From 34-65-8 sp963529855 (GTDB lineage: Bacteria > Pseudomonadota > Alphaproteobacteria > Sphingomonadales > Sphingomonadaceae), in contig CAURZK010000005.1 in the NCBI GenBank assembly GCA_963529855.1, positions 124,001 to 188,000 of the forward strand: 64,000 bases of DNA. The letters run 5' to 3'. The notes under the pieces are model-generated. The model was not told the origin of the DNA, ran no database searches, and was given only the letters and a program-made list of their open reading frames with translations. The first letter of the stretch is position 1; each line of letters begins with the position of its first letter. Shown here one piece after another: positions 40,329-48,603 of this stretch. The translations under genes and the position numbers were made by a program.

Positions 40329-42124
40329 GCGCCATGGCCGGATCGTTCGCGCGCCTGTCGCTCGCCGCATTCGCTGCCGCTTCGCTCGCAGCCTGTGCCG
40401 CATCGCCCGAAGGCTCGGTCGCCTCGACCCCGGCGCCCGCCGCGCAGGCGGATGCGGGGGCGGCGCTGGATGCGCTGTTCGAACGGTCGGACGCGGCATT
40501 TCTCGAACGCAATCCGGTTGCCGCATTCTTCCGCGGTGATTTCCGGCGGGCTGACACGCTGGGGAACGGCTTTGCGCCCGATTACTTCGAGCGTGAGCGT
40601 GCGGCGGCGCAGGCGGATTTGGCGGCGCTACGGTCCATCGACCGCAACGCGCTGTCGGCCGAAGATCGCATCTCGTGGGATGTGTTCGCCTACAACCAGC
40701 AGCGTACGCTGGAGCAGACCAGCCCGGCGGTATTGCCGTTCGAGAAATACCTGCCGATCGACCACTTCCGCGGGTTCCACATCAGCTATCCGCGCCTCAG
40801 CAGCGCTGGTGGCGTGATGCCGTTCAACACGGTCGCCGATTACGACAACGCCCTGAAACGTCATGCTCAGGTACCGGGGCAGGTGGATGCCGCAATCGCG
40901 CGGATGCGCGAAGGAATGGCAGCCGGGGTAGTTCAGCCCCGCCTGACGGTCGCCACCATGATCCAGCAGCTCGACACGCAGCTGCGCCTCACCACGGAAC
41001 AGACCCCGTACTGGACCCCGATCGCAGCGTTCCCGGACGCGATCGCCGCGGCGGACCGTGCGCGGCTGACGGGTGCCATGCGCACCGCGATCGAACGCGA
41101 CATCGTGCCCTCGCTGGCTAAGCTGCGCAGTTTTCTGGCCGACGAATACCTGCCCGCATCGCGCGCGGGCAACGGGCTGGGATCGGCCGCAGGGGGCGCC
41201 GATTATTACCGTTTCCGCATCGCGGAAATGACTACGCTGCCGCTGACGGCGGACGAGGTTCACGAGACGGGCCTTGCCGAGGTCGCACGGATCAATGCCG
41301 AACTTGCCAAGGCCCGCGCCGAGGCCGGGACGCGCAAGCCCACTATCTACCGCGACAAGGCTTCGTTGACCAAGGCCTGGTACGCGCTGGCTGAGCGGGT
41401 TGACCCGCTGCTGCCGCGCCTGTTCGCCGCCCAGCCCAGGACCCCGCTCGAAATCAGGCCTTACGAGGAATATCGCGAGGCATTCAACCTGGCCGCATCC
41501 TACAATGCGGGCAATGTCGACACGGGCAAGCCGGGCGTATTCTACTTCAGCGGCTACAACCTGGAAAATCGCGAGGTTTCGCCCACGGTCGCCCTCTACA
41601 TGCACGAGGGGAGCCCGGGGCATCACTTCCAGATCATGACTGCCTACGAGAACGAAAGCCTGCCCCGCTTCCAGCGTTATGGCGGCTTCACCGCATACTC
41701 GGAAGGGTGGGGGCTCTATGCCGAGAGCCTGGGATACGAGCTTGGTCTCTACGACGATCCACTCGAACGGATCGGCGCGCTGGCGGGCGGCGAGATGCTG
41801 CGCGCGGTACGGCTCGTGGTCGATACCGGCATCCACGCCAAGGGTTGGAGCCGCGAACAGGCGGTCGATTACATGGTTGCCAACGGCCAGCCGCGCGACT
41901 TCGCGATGAGCGAGACTGCCCGCTACTCGGTAATGCCGGGGCAGGCGCTGGCCTACAAGATCGGCGAATTGAAGATCAAGGAACTGCGCCGGAAGGCGGA
42001 GACGGCACTGGGCGACAAGTTCGACGTGCGCGCATTCCACGCCCAGGTGCTGGACAGTGGCGGCCTGCCGCTGCCGGTGCTCGAGGCGAAGATCGACCGC
42101 TGGATCGCGGCGGGGGGAGGCTGA
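40325..42124 (+). CDS. DUF885 family putative metallopeptidase (lipoprotein), copy 2
   Basis: A 599-residue paralogue of the preceding gene. A lipoprotein signal ends in SLAACAAS. The zinc-site motif MHEGSPGHHFQIM is at about residue 426, and the flanking PYEEYREAFN, EGWGLYAESLGYELGLYDDP and YKIGELKIKELRRKAE are shared with copy 1. I use the GTG at 40325, which overlaps the upstream stop and follows GGGGG; the ATG at 40334 would give 596 residues. The two genes probably arose by tandem duplication and are co-translated. Confidence 0.85.
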   Translation: MSAMAGSFARLSLAAFAAASLAACAASPEGSVASTPAPAAQADAGAALDALFERSDAAFLERNPVAAFFRGDFRRADTLGNGFAPDYFERERAAAQADLAALRSIDRNALSAEDRISWDVFAYNQQRTLEQTSPAVLPFEKYLPIDHFRGFHISYPRLSSAGGVMPFNTVADYDNALKRHAQVPGQVDAAIARMREGMAAGVVQPRLTVATMIQQLDTQLRLTTEQTPYWTPIAAFPDAIAAADRARLTGAMRTAIERDIVPSLAKLRSFLADEYLPASRAGNGLGSAAGGADYYRFRIAEMTTLPLTADEVHETGLAEVARINAELAKARAEAGTRKPTIYRDKASLTKAWYALAERVDPLLPRLFAAQPRTPLEIRPYEEYREAFNLAASYNAGNVDTGKPGVFYFSGYNLENREVSPTVALYMHEGSPGHHFQIMTAYENESLPRFQRYGGFTAYSEGWGLYAESLGYELGLYDDPLERIGALAGGEMLRAVRLVVDTGIHAKGWSREQAVDYMVANGQPRDFAMSETARYSVMPGQALAYKIGELKIKELRRKAETALGDKFDVRAFHAQVLDSGGLPLPVLEAKIDRWIAAGGG

Positions 42125-42128
42125 CCGG

Positions 42129-42563
42129 ATGATCTGGTGTGGCGGCGCCCGGCCCGATCTCGCCCAGCTCACCGCGCTGGGCGAGGGCGCAATGCCCGGC
42201 CATATCGGGATCGAATTTATCGGGGCTGGTGACGACTGGCTGGCGGCACGTATGCCGGTCGATGCGCGCACGCACCAGCCCTATGGCCGCCTGCACGGCG
42301 GGGCATCGGTGGCGCTGGCGGAAACCGTCGGATCGGTAGCAGCGGCGCAGACCGTCGATCGGGACCGCTTCGCCGCTGTCGGCATGGAAATCAACGCCAA
42401 CCATGTGCGCCCGGCCTATTCAGGCTGGGTGGTGGCGACCGCGCGCCCGGAAAACCTTGGTCGGACCACCCAGGTCTGGTCGATCCGGGTCGAGGACGAG
42501 GCGGGAAAACTCGTCTGCATTTCGCGGCTGACTGTCGCCGTGATCGCGCTGGAGCGCAAGTAA
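42129..42563 (+). CDS. hotdog-fold acyl-CoA thioesterase (PaaI/MenI type)
   Basis: A 144-residue single hotdog domain. GRLHGGASVALAETVGS is the active-site helix, with the acidic Glu in AET as the catalytic residue of PaaI-type thioesterases and 1,4-dihydroxy-2-naphthoyl-CoA hydrolases. MEINANHVRPAYSGWV is the next conserved strand. The ATG at 42129 starts four bases after the DUF885 stop, so it may be in the same operon. The natural acyl group is unknown. Confidence 0.88.
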   Translation: MIWCGGARPDLAQLTALGEGAMPGHIGIEFIGAGDDWLAARMPVDARTHQPYGRLHGGASVALAETVGSVAAAQTVDRDRFAAVGMEINANHVRPAYSGWVVATARPENLGRTTQVWSIRVEDEAGKLVCISRLTVAVIALERK

Positions 42564-42568
42564 CTGCT

Positions 42569-42601
42569 GTTCCTCCTTATGGGAGGCGATCGAACAGCTT
42601 G
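42569..42601. repeat. imperfect hairpin between thioesterase and histidine kinase genes
   Basis: GCTGTTC and GAACAGC form outer arms and CCTCC-TTAT-GGGAGG an inner stem, with a small bulge. No T-run follows, so termination is doubtful. It may mark the end of the DUF885-thioesterase transcript. Confidence 0.4.
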
Positions 42602-42718
42602 AAATAATTCAGCAGGTTGCACATCTTACCGCTGGCTGGCCGAGGGGCGGGCTTTATGTGGCATGCGGGGTTGCAATCGTTTTTGCGAGCATTCGGGCCG
42701 CTGCGGAGGACGAGGCGC

Positions 42719-44152
42719 GTGGAATTCGATTTTCAGCAGATCTTGGCCGCTTCTCCCAATCCCTATGTTATCGTTGACCATGACCTCGTCATCGTCTGGA
42801 TGAACGAGGCCTATCTCCAGGTAACCATGCGCACGCGCGAAGCGCTGGTGGGCCGGGCGATGTTCGATGCCTTTCCCGCAGAGCCGGGAAGCGACAGCCG
42901 CGAACTCCTCGAACGCTCTTTTCGCCGAGTCATCGACACCGGCCACAGCGACGAACTGGCGCTGATCCGTTATGATATCGAGCGGCCCGAGGGCGGGTTC
43001 GACGTCCGTTACTGGAGCGCCACGCATACGCCGATTGTCGACACCAGCGGGACCAAGAGCTTCATCCTGCAACACACGGTCGACGTCACCGAGCTGCAGG
43101 AACTGCGCCAGTTGCGCGACGAGATGGGCGTCATTCGCCGCGCCAATGCGGTGCAGCAGGAAAACCTGTCGCTGGTCGACGAAAGCCGCCGGCTGATGGA
43201 TTTCTTCGAACAGGCCCCAAGTTTCATCGCCGTGTTAAGCGGACGGGAACATCGGTTCCAGATGGCAAACCGTGCCTACCGCGAACTTGTGGGCCGGCGC
43301 GATGTGGTGGGCAAAAGGGTAACGGAAGCGCTGCCGGAAGTCATCGACCAGGGATTTATCGACGTACTCGACCGGGTGTTTGACACCGGAGAGGCCTATT
43401 TCGGCCACCGCGAAGGGGTCGAACTGATCACCGACGAAACCGGACACGCCGAACAGCGGTTTCTCAATTTCATTTTCCAGCCGGTGATCGACGGCACTGG
43501 CAAAACATCCGGGATCATCGTCCAGGGATATGACGTCACTGACGAGGTGCGTGCGCAGGAACGTCAGGCCCTGCTGGTCAACGAACTCAATCACCGGGTG
43601 AAGAACACCCTGGCTCTCGTCCAGGGACTTGCCCAGCAGTCCTTTACGCCCGATGGCGATGTCAAGGCGGGCCGGGCGGTGTTCGATGCCCGCCTGCGCG
43701 CTCTCGCATCGGCGCATAACCTGCTGACCCAGGAAAGCTGGAGTGCCGCCTCGATCATGCAGATCGTAATCCAGTCGGTGGAGGCGGCAGTTGGCCCCGC
43801 GGTTGGCCGGATTGTGCTGCACGGCCCCGATTTCCGTCTGCCGCCCCAGTTCGCGCTCGCATTGGCGATGATCGTCCACGAACTGTGTACCAATGCGACG
43901 AAATACGGTGCCCTGGCCAATGAGGCCGGAACTGTCGCCATTACATGGAACTTTGCCGATACGGACGGGCGCACGTTCGTGCTGGAATGGAAGGAGACGG
44001 GCGGGCCGCCGGTCGAATTGCCATCCACCCGTGGTTTCGGCACGCGATTGATCGCACGCGGAATTTCGGGTGCGGGCGTGGAAGACGTGGCGCTTTCTTT
44101 CGAGCCCGACGGGCTGCGCTATACCCTGCAAGCGGAGTTGCCCCAGTCATGA
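42719..44152 (+). CDS. PAS-domain HWE-family sensor histidine kinase
   Basis: A 477-residue soluble kinase with two PAS domains (about 1-130 and 155-285; the second begins FFEQAPSFIAVLSG) and a C-terminal HWE/HisKA2 kinase core. The phosphoacceptor is His292 in LVNELNHRVKNTLALVQGL; VHELCTNATKYGAL is the N box, and FVLEWKETGGP carries the W-x-E that names the family. The GTG at 42719 has GGAGGA eight bases upstream, the best site in the region; ATGs further upstream lack one. There is no membrane segment. The stop overlaps the response-regulator start (ATGA), so the pair form one signalling unit. Confidence 0.92.
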   Translation: MEFDFQQILAASPNPYVIVDHDLVIVWMNEAYLQVTMRTREALVGRAMFDAFPAEPGSDSRELLERSFRRVIDTGHSDELALIRYDIERPEGGFDVRYWSATHTPIVDTSGTKSFILQHTVDVTELQELRQLRDEMGVIRRANAVQQENLSLVDESRRLMDFFEQAPSFIAVLSGREHRFQMANRAYRELVGRRDVVGKRVTEALPEVIDQGFIDVLDRVFDTGEAYFGHREGVELITDETGHAEQRFLNFIFQPVIDGTGKTSGIIVQGYDVTDEVRAQERQALLVNELNHRVKNTLALVQGLAQQSFTPDGDVKAGRAVFDARLRALASAHNLLTQESWSAASIMQIVIQSVEAAVGPAVGRIVLHGPDFRLPPQFALALAMIVHELCTNATKYGALANEAGTVAITWNFADTDGRTFVLEWKETGGPPVELPSTRGFGTRLIARGISGAGVEDVALSFEPDGLRYTLQAELPQS

Positions 44153-44514
44153 ATATCGAAGGAATGCGCCTGTTGCTGGTCGAAGACGAGGCGATCATCG
44201 GTTTCGCATTAGACGACATGCTTGCCGAACATGGCGCGGTGACGACGCTGGTGCCCAGCGTGGAGGCAGGGCGCCGCTCGCTCGCGGCAGGCACGTTTGA
44301 CGCGGCGATCGTCGATGTGAATCTCAACGGCGAATACAGTTATCCCCTGGCGGCGGAGATTATCGCGGCCGGGTGCCCCGTGGTGTTCGCGACCGGTTAC
44401 GGCGATGTCACCCACCCGGCGGATTTTGCCGCGACGCCGACGGTCGAGAAGCCCTACAGCCTGGCTTCACTGGTGCACGCACTCGAGACAGCCATCGCGA
44501 ATGGGCGCGGCTAG
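44149..44514 (+). CDS. single-domain response regulator of the FATGY group
   Basis: A 121-residue stand-alone receiver domain with acidic pocket residues in LVEDEAII, phosphoacceptor Asp56 in IVDVNLNG and the conserved Lys101 in VEKPYS. The switch region reads PVVFATGYG at 77-85, which matches the PFxFATGY signature of the alphaproteobacterial FAT GUY regulators that work with HWE/HisKA2 kinases, several in the general stress response. It has no output domain. It is coupled to the kinase gene by ATGA and ends 25 bases from fliA, tail to tail. Confidence 0.88.
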   Translation: MNIEGMRLLLVEDEAIIGFALDDMLAEHGAVTTLVPSVEAGRRSLAAGTFDAAIVDVNLNGEYSYPLAAEIIAAGCPVVFATGYGDVTHPADFAATPTVEKPYSLASLVHALETAIANGRG

Positions 44515-44539
44515 TCCCAGACGCTCGGCTGGTCGTTGA

Positions 44540-45259
44540 TCAGGTATCCTCCATCGCCGCGCGCAGACGTTCCAGCGCCGCTGCCTTGAGCTGATGGACG
44601 CGCGGCACGCTGACCGATAGCACGGCGGCGATTTCGGCCAGGTTCAGTTCCTCGACGAAATAGAGCTGGATGACGAGCTGGTGCCGTTCCCCCAGCGCGC
44701 CGATGGCTCCGATCAGTCGTTCCCGATCTTCCTGCATCAGGACTTGCCGTTCGGCGTCAGGCTCGTGCGCAGCGAAGGCCAGATCGCTTTCGGAATAGCA
44801 TTCGTCGAGCGGGGCGAGCCGGGTTTCGACGAGGTCGGTTTCGAGCCTGAGGAAGTCTTCCACGCTCATCTCCAGTTCGTGGGCTAGTTCGGTGGCATCC
44901 GGCTGTCGGCCAAGAGCGGTGACGAGGCGGCTGCGGGCAGTTTCGATCGCGCGGCGCCGGGCACGCGCGCCGCGCGGGTCAGGCGATGCGCTGCGGATCA
45001 GGTCGACCATGGCGCCGCGCACGCGCAGTTTGGCATAGGCGGCAAAGCCATCCTCACCGGGCGAATCGTGGCGGTGGACGCATTCGGTCAATGCGACCAT
45101 CCCGGCCTGCATCAGATCCTCGACGTCGATCGTCGGGCCGCCGCTGCCAGCCAGGTGCCAGGCCAGCTTGCGAACCATCGGCAGGAACCGGGCAACGCGT
45201 TCGCCCACCTTGCCGCGATAGGCGGCAGCAGCCGCGAACTGGGTGTGATCGTGCTTCAT
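44540..45259 (-). CDS. fliA: flagellar RNA polymerase sigma-28 factor
   Basis: A 239-residue sigma factor of the FliA type, directing late flagellar genes. Region 2 is readable (DLMQAGMVALTECVHRHD, then FAAYAKLRVRGAMVDLIRS), region 3 (ELAHELEMSVEDFLRLE) and region 4 with its helix-turn-helix (LNLAEIAAVLSVSVPRVHQLKAAALERLR). Its start overlaps the flhA stop by ATGA, so it is the last gene of the transglycosylase-flhA-fliA operon, which has a sigma-54 promoter. The FlgM anti-sigma factor is encoded nearby. Confidence 0.93.
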   Translation of the reverse strand: MKHDHTQFAAAAAYRGKVGERVARFLPMVRKLAWHLAGSGGPTIDVEDLMQAGMVALTECVHRHDSPGEDGFAAYAKLRVRGAMVDLIRSASPDPRGARARRRAIETARSRLVTALGRQPDATELAHELEMSVEDFLRLETDLVETRLAPLDECYSESDLAFAAHEPDAERQVLMQEDRERLIGAIGALGERHQLVIQLYFVEELNLAEIAAVLSVSVPRVHQLKAAALERLRAAMEDT

Positions 45260-47370
45260 GCCGCGACCGCCTCCATCGGCATCGACGAAGCGAGCTGCGG
45301 CGTTGGCGCTTCAGCCTCGGCCCCGACCACTGCGATCACCTCGATCGGCTGGGCGACGGGCAGCTCGTTGATTGACAGAACGGCACATCCCGGCGCGCGC
45401 AGCTTCAGCAGGCTGGCAATCGGCCGGCGGGCGCGCGACTGAACGATCAGCGCCGGTGTGGCGCCGCCGGGTGGGCGGGATGCCATGATCGCGCCCACAC
45501 GCTCGCCAATGGAGCGGGCGAGATCGGGCTCGATTATCACCTGGCCGCTGGTCGGATCCTGCATGCCGCCCACGACCATCTCCTCAAGCTCGGCAGCCAG
45601 GGTAATGACCGGCAGGCGCTGGTCGGGCTGGCACAGGCTGCCGACCAGGAGGGGGCCGAGATCGGCGCGAACCATGTCGACCAGCCGCTCGTGATCGACG
45701 GTTTGCTGCGCGGCCTGTGACAGGCTGGCGAAAACCGGGATCGGATGGGCCAGGGTAATGCCATCGGCCAGCAGCGCGCGCAGCAGGCGCGTGATCGCGG
45801 CCAGCGAAAGCGGCTGCGGCGTGATCGTTTCGACCAGCTGGGCGTTGCGTTCCTTGACCATGTCGAGCAGCTCGCGAACCTGATCGGGGCCGAGCAGGTC
45901 GTGGGCGCGGTTCGACAGGAGCTGGTTGATGTGAGTCGCGATGACGCTTTCCGCGTCGACCACCAGATAGCCTTCGGCCACCGCCAGATCGCGCGTCGCC
46001 GCCTCGATCCACACGGCCGGACAGCCGAAACTGGGATCGACGGTCGGTTCGCCCGGGAGTTCTGCCAGCTGGCCCGCGTCCCCCGTGTCGATGGCAAGCA
46101 TCCGGTCGGGGCGCAGTTGCCCCGTGCCCAGCGGCGCGCCGCCGAGCACCACGCGGTAACGGTCGGGCGGCAGGTCGAAGCTGTCCTTGATGCGGAACTG
46201 CGGCACGACGAACCCGAACGCCTGACACAGTTGCCGGCGCAGCCCCGTCAGGCGCGCCACCAGCGGTGCGCCGCGGCGCTCGTCCGCCAGATGAACCAGG
46301 CCGAAACCCAGCTCGACCGTGACCAGCGCATTGTCGGACACGTCCTCGATCGTGATGCGGCTGGGATCTGCGGGCGGCTCTGCCTCCACCAGGGGCGCTG
46401 CGGCGAGGGCAGCCTTGCGCTGGCGCAGGACATGCCAGATGGCAAACGCGACACCTGCCAGCGGCAGGAACACCATTTGCGGCATCGCGGGAATGGCGCC
46501 CATCGCGCCGAGGATGCAGCCCACGGGCAGCCAGATGCCGGGCTCGGCCAGCTGGCCGCCGATCTGACCGCTGAGATCGCGGCTGTCGGATACGCGGGTC
46601 ACGATCACTGCCGCCGCGATCGACAGCAGCAGCGCCGGGACCGATGCGACCAGCGCATCGCCCACGGCAAGCGTGACGTAGATCGTTCCCGCCTCGCTGG
46701 CCGAAAGCCCGTGCGATACCATGCCGAGAACGAATCCGGCGACGATGTTGACGAACAGGATCAGCAGGGCCGCGATGGCGTCGCCCTTCACGAACTTGCT
46801 CGCACCATCCATCGAACCGTAGAAATCGGCCTCGGTCGCGACCTCGCGGCGGCGCGCCTTGGCTTCTTCGGCGGTCATCAGGCCGGCGGCGAGATCGGAA
46901 TCGATCGCCATCTGCTTGCCGGGCAGGGCGTCGAGCGTGAAGCGGGCGGACACTTCCGACACGCGGCCCGCACCCTTGGTCACCACCATCAGGTTGATGA
47001 TCATCAGGATGAGGAAGACGAACAGGCCGACCGCGAAATTGCCGCCGATCAAAAAGGCGCCGAAGGCATGGATGACTTCGCCGGCGGCCGCCTCGCCTTC
47101 GTGCCCGTTCATCAGGACGACGCGGGTCGATGCCACGTTGAGCGCGAGGCGCAGCAGCGTCGCGAACAGCAGGACCGACGGGAAGGACGAGAAATCGAGC
47201 GGCTTCTGCGCGTTCATTGCAGCCATCAGCACCGCGACGGAAAGCGCGATGTTGAGAACGAAGAACACGTCGAGTGCGAGGGTCGGGATCGGCATGACCA
47301 TCAGCACGATGATCGTCAGAATGCCCACGGGCAGCGCCATCGAGGGCGCCATGAATGAGCGCCAGGTCAT
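45256..47370 (-). CDS. flhA: flagellar biosynthesis protein FlhA
   Basis: Core export-gate subunit of the flagellar type III secretion apparatus. The 704-residue protein has eight N-terminal membrane helices to about residue 310, including the FHIPEP-like region ARFTLDALPGKQMAIDSDLAAGLM with the proton-pathway acids, and a large cytoplasmic domain that docks chaperone-substrate complexes. It starts inside the transglycosylase stop (ATGA) and overlaps fliA at its end. FlhB, FliPQR and others are outside the window. Confidence 0.96.
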   Translation of the reverse strand: MTWRSFMAPSMALPVGILTIIVLMVMPIPTLALDVFFVLNIALSVAVLMAAMNAQKPLDFSSFPSVLLFATLLRLALNVASTRVVLMNGHEGEAAAGEVIHAFGAFLIGGNFAVGLFVFLILMIINLMVVTKGAGRVSEVSARFTLDALPGKQMAIDSDLAAGLMTAEEAKARRREVATEADFYGSMDGASKFVKGDAIAALLILFVNIVAGFVLGMVSHGLSASEAGTIYVTLAVGDALVASVPALLLSIAAAVIVTRVSDSRDLSGQIGGQLAEPGIWLPVGCILGAMGAIPAMPQMVFLPLAGVAFAIWHVLRQRKAALAAAPLVEAEPPADPSRITIEDVSDNALVTVELGFGLVHLADERRGAPLVARLTGLRRQLCQAFGFVVPQFRIKDSFDLPPDRYRVVLGGAPLGTGQLRPDRMLAIDTGDAGQLAELPGEPTVDPSFGCPAVWIEAATRDLAVAEGYLVVDAESVIATHINQLLSNRAHDLLGPDQVRELLDMVKERNAQLVETITPQPLSLAAITRLLRALLADGITLAHPIPVFASLSQAAQQTVDHERLVDMVRADLGPLLVGSLCQPDQRLPVITLAAELEEMVVGGMQDPTSGQVIIEPDLARSIGERVGAIMASRPPGGATPALIVQSRARRPIASLLKLRAPGCAVLSINELPVAQPIEVIAVVGAEAEAPTPQLASSMPMEAVAA

Positions 47371-48209
47371 AGTCCGAAGGCCCTGAATTTGCCGTATGCC
47401 TCACCGATGCGCTGCGCCGCGCGACCGCCCAGGCCCTGACCACCGTTGAATGTCGCCTGCAGCGTTTCGGCCATCGATGGCCGGGCCCCGGATCCCTGCC
47501 CCTCCGGGGCGCCGAAGCGGGAGCGGCTCTGGGCAAATGCGGTGGTCACGCCGCCGCCGAAACCGGTGGGGGGCACGAAGCCGCCGCCGCCGCCGCCTTC
47601 CTTGGCGTTTTCGACCTTGTTGCGCATCAGCTCCATGACTTCTCCGACGGACCGGGCACGGGTGCCCTGGTAAAAAATTGCCGCATTGGCCTGGGCCGGT
47701 TTGGGAAACAGCGCCGCTGCAGGCGCGTGCGGGGTGTCGCGCAATGCCGACAGGAACTGGCCAGCGCCCACGGCGCCCAGGAAATGGGCGAGGTAGAGTT
47801 CGGCATGATCGGGCTCGCGGCCCAACTGGTTGCGCAGGGCGCCCGCGTTGTCGCGGGCCAGTTCTGCCGCCATCAGCGAAGCGACATCGGGATTATAGCG
47901 CAGTGCCATGATCTGTTCGCGCATGCCGGGATCACCCACCGATGCGCGCCCGCCGCTGCGGGTAATGGCCGCTTCAGCCCAGCCGAGCCCGTGGTTGCTG
48001 CCATGGCGGTCTAGCGTGTCGAGCCAGGTGCTGGAGATGAACTGGTACAGGCCGGCCGCGCTGGAAGTGCGTGCGCGAGCATCGCTGTCGAGGCCGGATT
48101 CGAGCTTCGCCTGCGCCAGCAGGTAGTCGAAATCGACCCCGGTCGCGGCTGCGGCACGGGCGATCGACGCCTGCACCTCGCGCTGCTGGACTGGTGTGAC
48201 CCCTGACAA
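47367..48209 (-). CDS. flagellar-operon lytic transglycosylase (SLT domain)
   Basis: A 280-residue protein with an N-terminal SLT domain: DYLLAQAKLESGLDSDARA holds the catalytic glutamate, followed by SSAAGLYQFISSTWLDTL and the AELYLAHFLGAVGAGQFL helix. No signal peptide is evident. The C-terminal third is glycine-rich and disordered. The rod protein FlgJ in this cluster lacks a muramidase domain, so this enzyme probably opens the peptidoglycan for rod passage, as SltF does in Rhodobacter. The start is uncertain: TTG at 48209 overlaps a terminator T-tract; a GTG at 48176 is the alternative. Confidence 0.87.
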   Translation of the reverse strand: MSGVTPVQQREVQASIARAAAATGVDFDYLLAQAKLESGLDSDARARTSSAAGLYQFISSTWLDTLDRHGSNHGLGWAEAAITRSGGRASVGDPGMREQIMALRYNPDVASLMAAELARDNAGALRNQLGREPDHAELYLAHFLGAVGAGQFLSALRDTPHAPAAALFPKPAQANAAIFYQGTRARSVGEVMELMRNKVENAKEGGGGGGFVPPTGFGGGVTTAFAQSRSRFGAPEGQGSGARPSMAETLQATFNGGQGLGGRAAQRIGEAYGKFRAFGL

Positions 48210-48245
48210 AAGAAAACCCCCGGCGTGATTGCGGTACGCCAGGGG
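48208..48245 (-). terminator. rho-independent terminator after flgN, overlapping the next gene's start
   Basis: Read on the minus strand, CCCCTGGCGT (48245-48236) pairs with ACGCCGGGGG (48226-48217) in a ten-base stem with a nine-base loop, followed by TTTTCTTTT. It is well placed to end the flgA-flgM-flgN transcript. Its 3' arm contains the GGGGG that would be the ribosome site for the transglycosylase. Confidence 0.8.
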
Positions 48246-48248
48246 TTA

Positions 48249-48264
48249 AGCAAGAGCTATGCCA
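48249..48264 (-). promoter_or_regulatory. sigma-54 promoter of the transglycosylase-flhA-fliA operon
   Basis: On the minus strand TGGCAT-AGCTC-TTGCT matches the sigma-54 consensus TGGCAC-N5-TTGCA with the invariant GG and GC ten bases apart. The -12 C is at 48250, so transcription should start near 48238, inside the first arm of the terminator hairpin and about 29 bases before the TTG start codon. Confidence 0.72.
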
Positions 48265-48273
48265 AGTGAGGCG

Positions 48274-48603
48274 TCAGGCGTATCCGGGGATCGACAGGCG
48301 GCCTTCGCCATAAAGGTTCACGCGGCCGGTCAGCGAACCGAGGCGCGCCTCCACATTTGCCGCGATAAGGTTGCGTATCTTGCGGTTGATCTCGTTGAGC
48401 CGGTGGACTGCGTCGAGCAGGCCGCGGCATTCCTCGTCCAGCGCCGCCTTGGGCGCGGCTTCGATCGCATCGCACAAGTCCACCTTGCCATCGGCACAGG
48501 TGAGAATGCGTTCGAGGTCCAAAGCGGCAAGGGCCTGCCGCTCGCCTTCGAGCAGGGCAAGCATTTGCCGCAGGGAGTCGCGAAGCGAGCGGTCGGCGAT
48601 CAT
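48274..48603 (-). CDS. flgN: flagellar export chaperone FlgN
   Basis: A 109-residue mostly helical protein in the position of FlgN, the chaperone for hook-filament junction proteins FlgK and FlgL. LRQMLALLEGERQALAALDLERI at the N-terminus is the family's long first helix. Sequence similarity in this family is low, so position just after flgM, coupled by ATGA, is the main support. It ends before a terminator. Confidence 0.8.
   Translation of the reverse strand: MIADRSLRDSLRQMLALLEGERQALAALDLERILTCADGKVDLCDAIEAAPKAALDEECRGLLDAVHRLNEINRKIRNLIAANVEARLGSLTGRVNLYGEGRLSIPGYA

Noticed and set aside
42569..42601. Rho-independent terminator after the thioesterase gene
   Set aside because: The hairpin has a bulge and no T-run, so I list it only as a hairpin.
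42617..42718. Longer start of the histidine kinase at 42617 or 42656
   Set aside because: No ribosome site precedes these codons, while GGAGGA is perfectly placed for the GTG at 42719.
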